From Dehalococcoidia bacterium (GTDB lineage: Bacteria > Chloroflexota > Dehalococcoidia > JACVQG01): a DNA stretch of 6,698 nt. The stretch is from the NCBI GenBank assembly GCA_015661045.1, contig JACVQG010000156.1:1-6698 (forward strand). Reading direction: 5' to 3'. Both the position numbers and the translations under genes were made by a program. Shown here piece after piece: positions 6,251 to 6,698 of the stretch (positions within the stretch are counted from its first letter, which is position 1; the number at the start of each line of letters is the position of its first letter). The notes under the pieces are model-generated. The model saw only the letters and a program-made list of their open reading frames with translations, was not told the origin of the DNA and searched no databases.

Positions 6251-6673
6251 TTGCGAGCCTCTCTGTTTTTACTGGCAGTTATAGGCGTCCTGTTCTGCCC
6301 GTTCTTCCGCCCTCTCCTTGTCCAGCATCTTGCTGTACAGCAGTCTTTTCATATGCAATTCCACTTTTGGTATGTCAACCCAGACCATCCTGACACGTAC
6401 GAAGCGCCACAAGTTCACCCATATGCTGATGGGGGGGTCGGCATGGTTCCCGGTAGGGCCACGCAAAGCCATAAAGCGCCTGATGGAACAGTTAGCCTAA
6501 CTTCCCACAACGCAGAAGCCCAGAGCCTTTTTAATTTCTCTGTTAGTTCCTATGGTGTATCTGCTGCTTTTCTGACCTTGGATAATACTCCTCACTCCGT
6601 CTCTCTCTATGGTAACGAAGCTTTACTTGAGGATGCCTTTCTTGCTCCTCTAAAAAAACCTCCTCGTGTGTAG
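6251..6673 (+). CDS. Doubtful small hypothetical protein, TTG start
   Basis: The ORF encodes 140 residues from TTG with a well-spaced GGAGG. The N-terminus MRASLFLLAVIGVLFCPFF would serve as a signal peptide or membrane anchor. The rest is rich in His, Phe, Pro and Ser and matches no family I know. Against it, two other frames look about as protein-like: on the plus strand the ORF ending KAIKRLMEQLA (stop at 6500), and on the minus strand the ORF ending SKMLDKERAEERAEQDAYNCQ (stop at 6269). At most one of these is likely real; the region may instead be a decayed gene. It starts 134 nt after the dehydratase gene, and no terminator is seen between them. Confidence 0.3.
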   Translation: MRASLFLLAVIGVLFCPFFRPLLVQHLAVQQSFHMQFHFWYVNPDHPDTYEAPQVHPYADGGVGMVPGRATQSHKAPDGTVSLTSHNAEAQSLFNFSVSSYGVSAAFLTLDNTPHSVSLYGNEALLEDAFLAPLKKPPRV

Positions 6674-6698
6674 CTCCTTTCCGCCTCCCTGTACCACG

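Overview
The window looks like part of the genome of an anaerobic bacterium that handles acyl-CoA or aromatic-CoA compounds. Two family III CoA-transferases and one HgdB/BcrB-type 2-hydroxyacyl-CoA dehydratase subunit dominate it. Gene composition and short hairpin-forming dispersed repeats are in keeping with an uncultured Chloroflexota (Dehalococcoidia-like) or Desulfobacterota-like genome. This taxonomic guess is weak and rests on general impression, with no marker gene present.

Layout: bases 1-157 hold two dispersed repeats. Then, all on the minus strand and read from right to left, come a CoA-transferase that lacks the usual catalytic aspartate (4483-3221), an AT-rich gene of unknown function (3187-2060), a block of three consecutive hairpins (1921-2004), a second CoA-transferase that keeps the aspartate (1897-686), and a small cupin (658-158). 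A divergent 316-bp region (4484-4799) carries a good sigma70-like promoter for the minus-strand genes and another copy of the dispersed repeat. The plus strand then encodes the dehydratase subunit (4800-6116). The right end (6117-6698) holds only a doubtful small ORF with a good ribosome binding site and a non-ATG start.

How the genes may work together (inference): the two CoA-transferases look like the two halves of a heteromeric enzyme, in the style of benzylsuccinate CoA-transferase BbsE/BbsF, with one subunit carrying the catalytic Asp and the other not. They would activate an organic acid to its CoA ester. The dehydratase-family subunit could act on a CoA ester by radical dehydration or reduction, but its partner subunit and ATP-dependent activator are not in the window. 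The cupin is a single-domain metal-binding protein of unknown substrate, probably translated from the same message as the second CoA-transferase.

The most unusual point is the AT-rich unknown gene plus hairpin block sitting between the two CoA-transferase genes. It looks like acquired DNA placed inside a metabolic operon. I did not find a CRISPR array, tRNA, rRNA, integrase or intact transposase.
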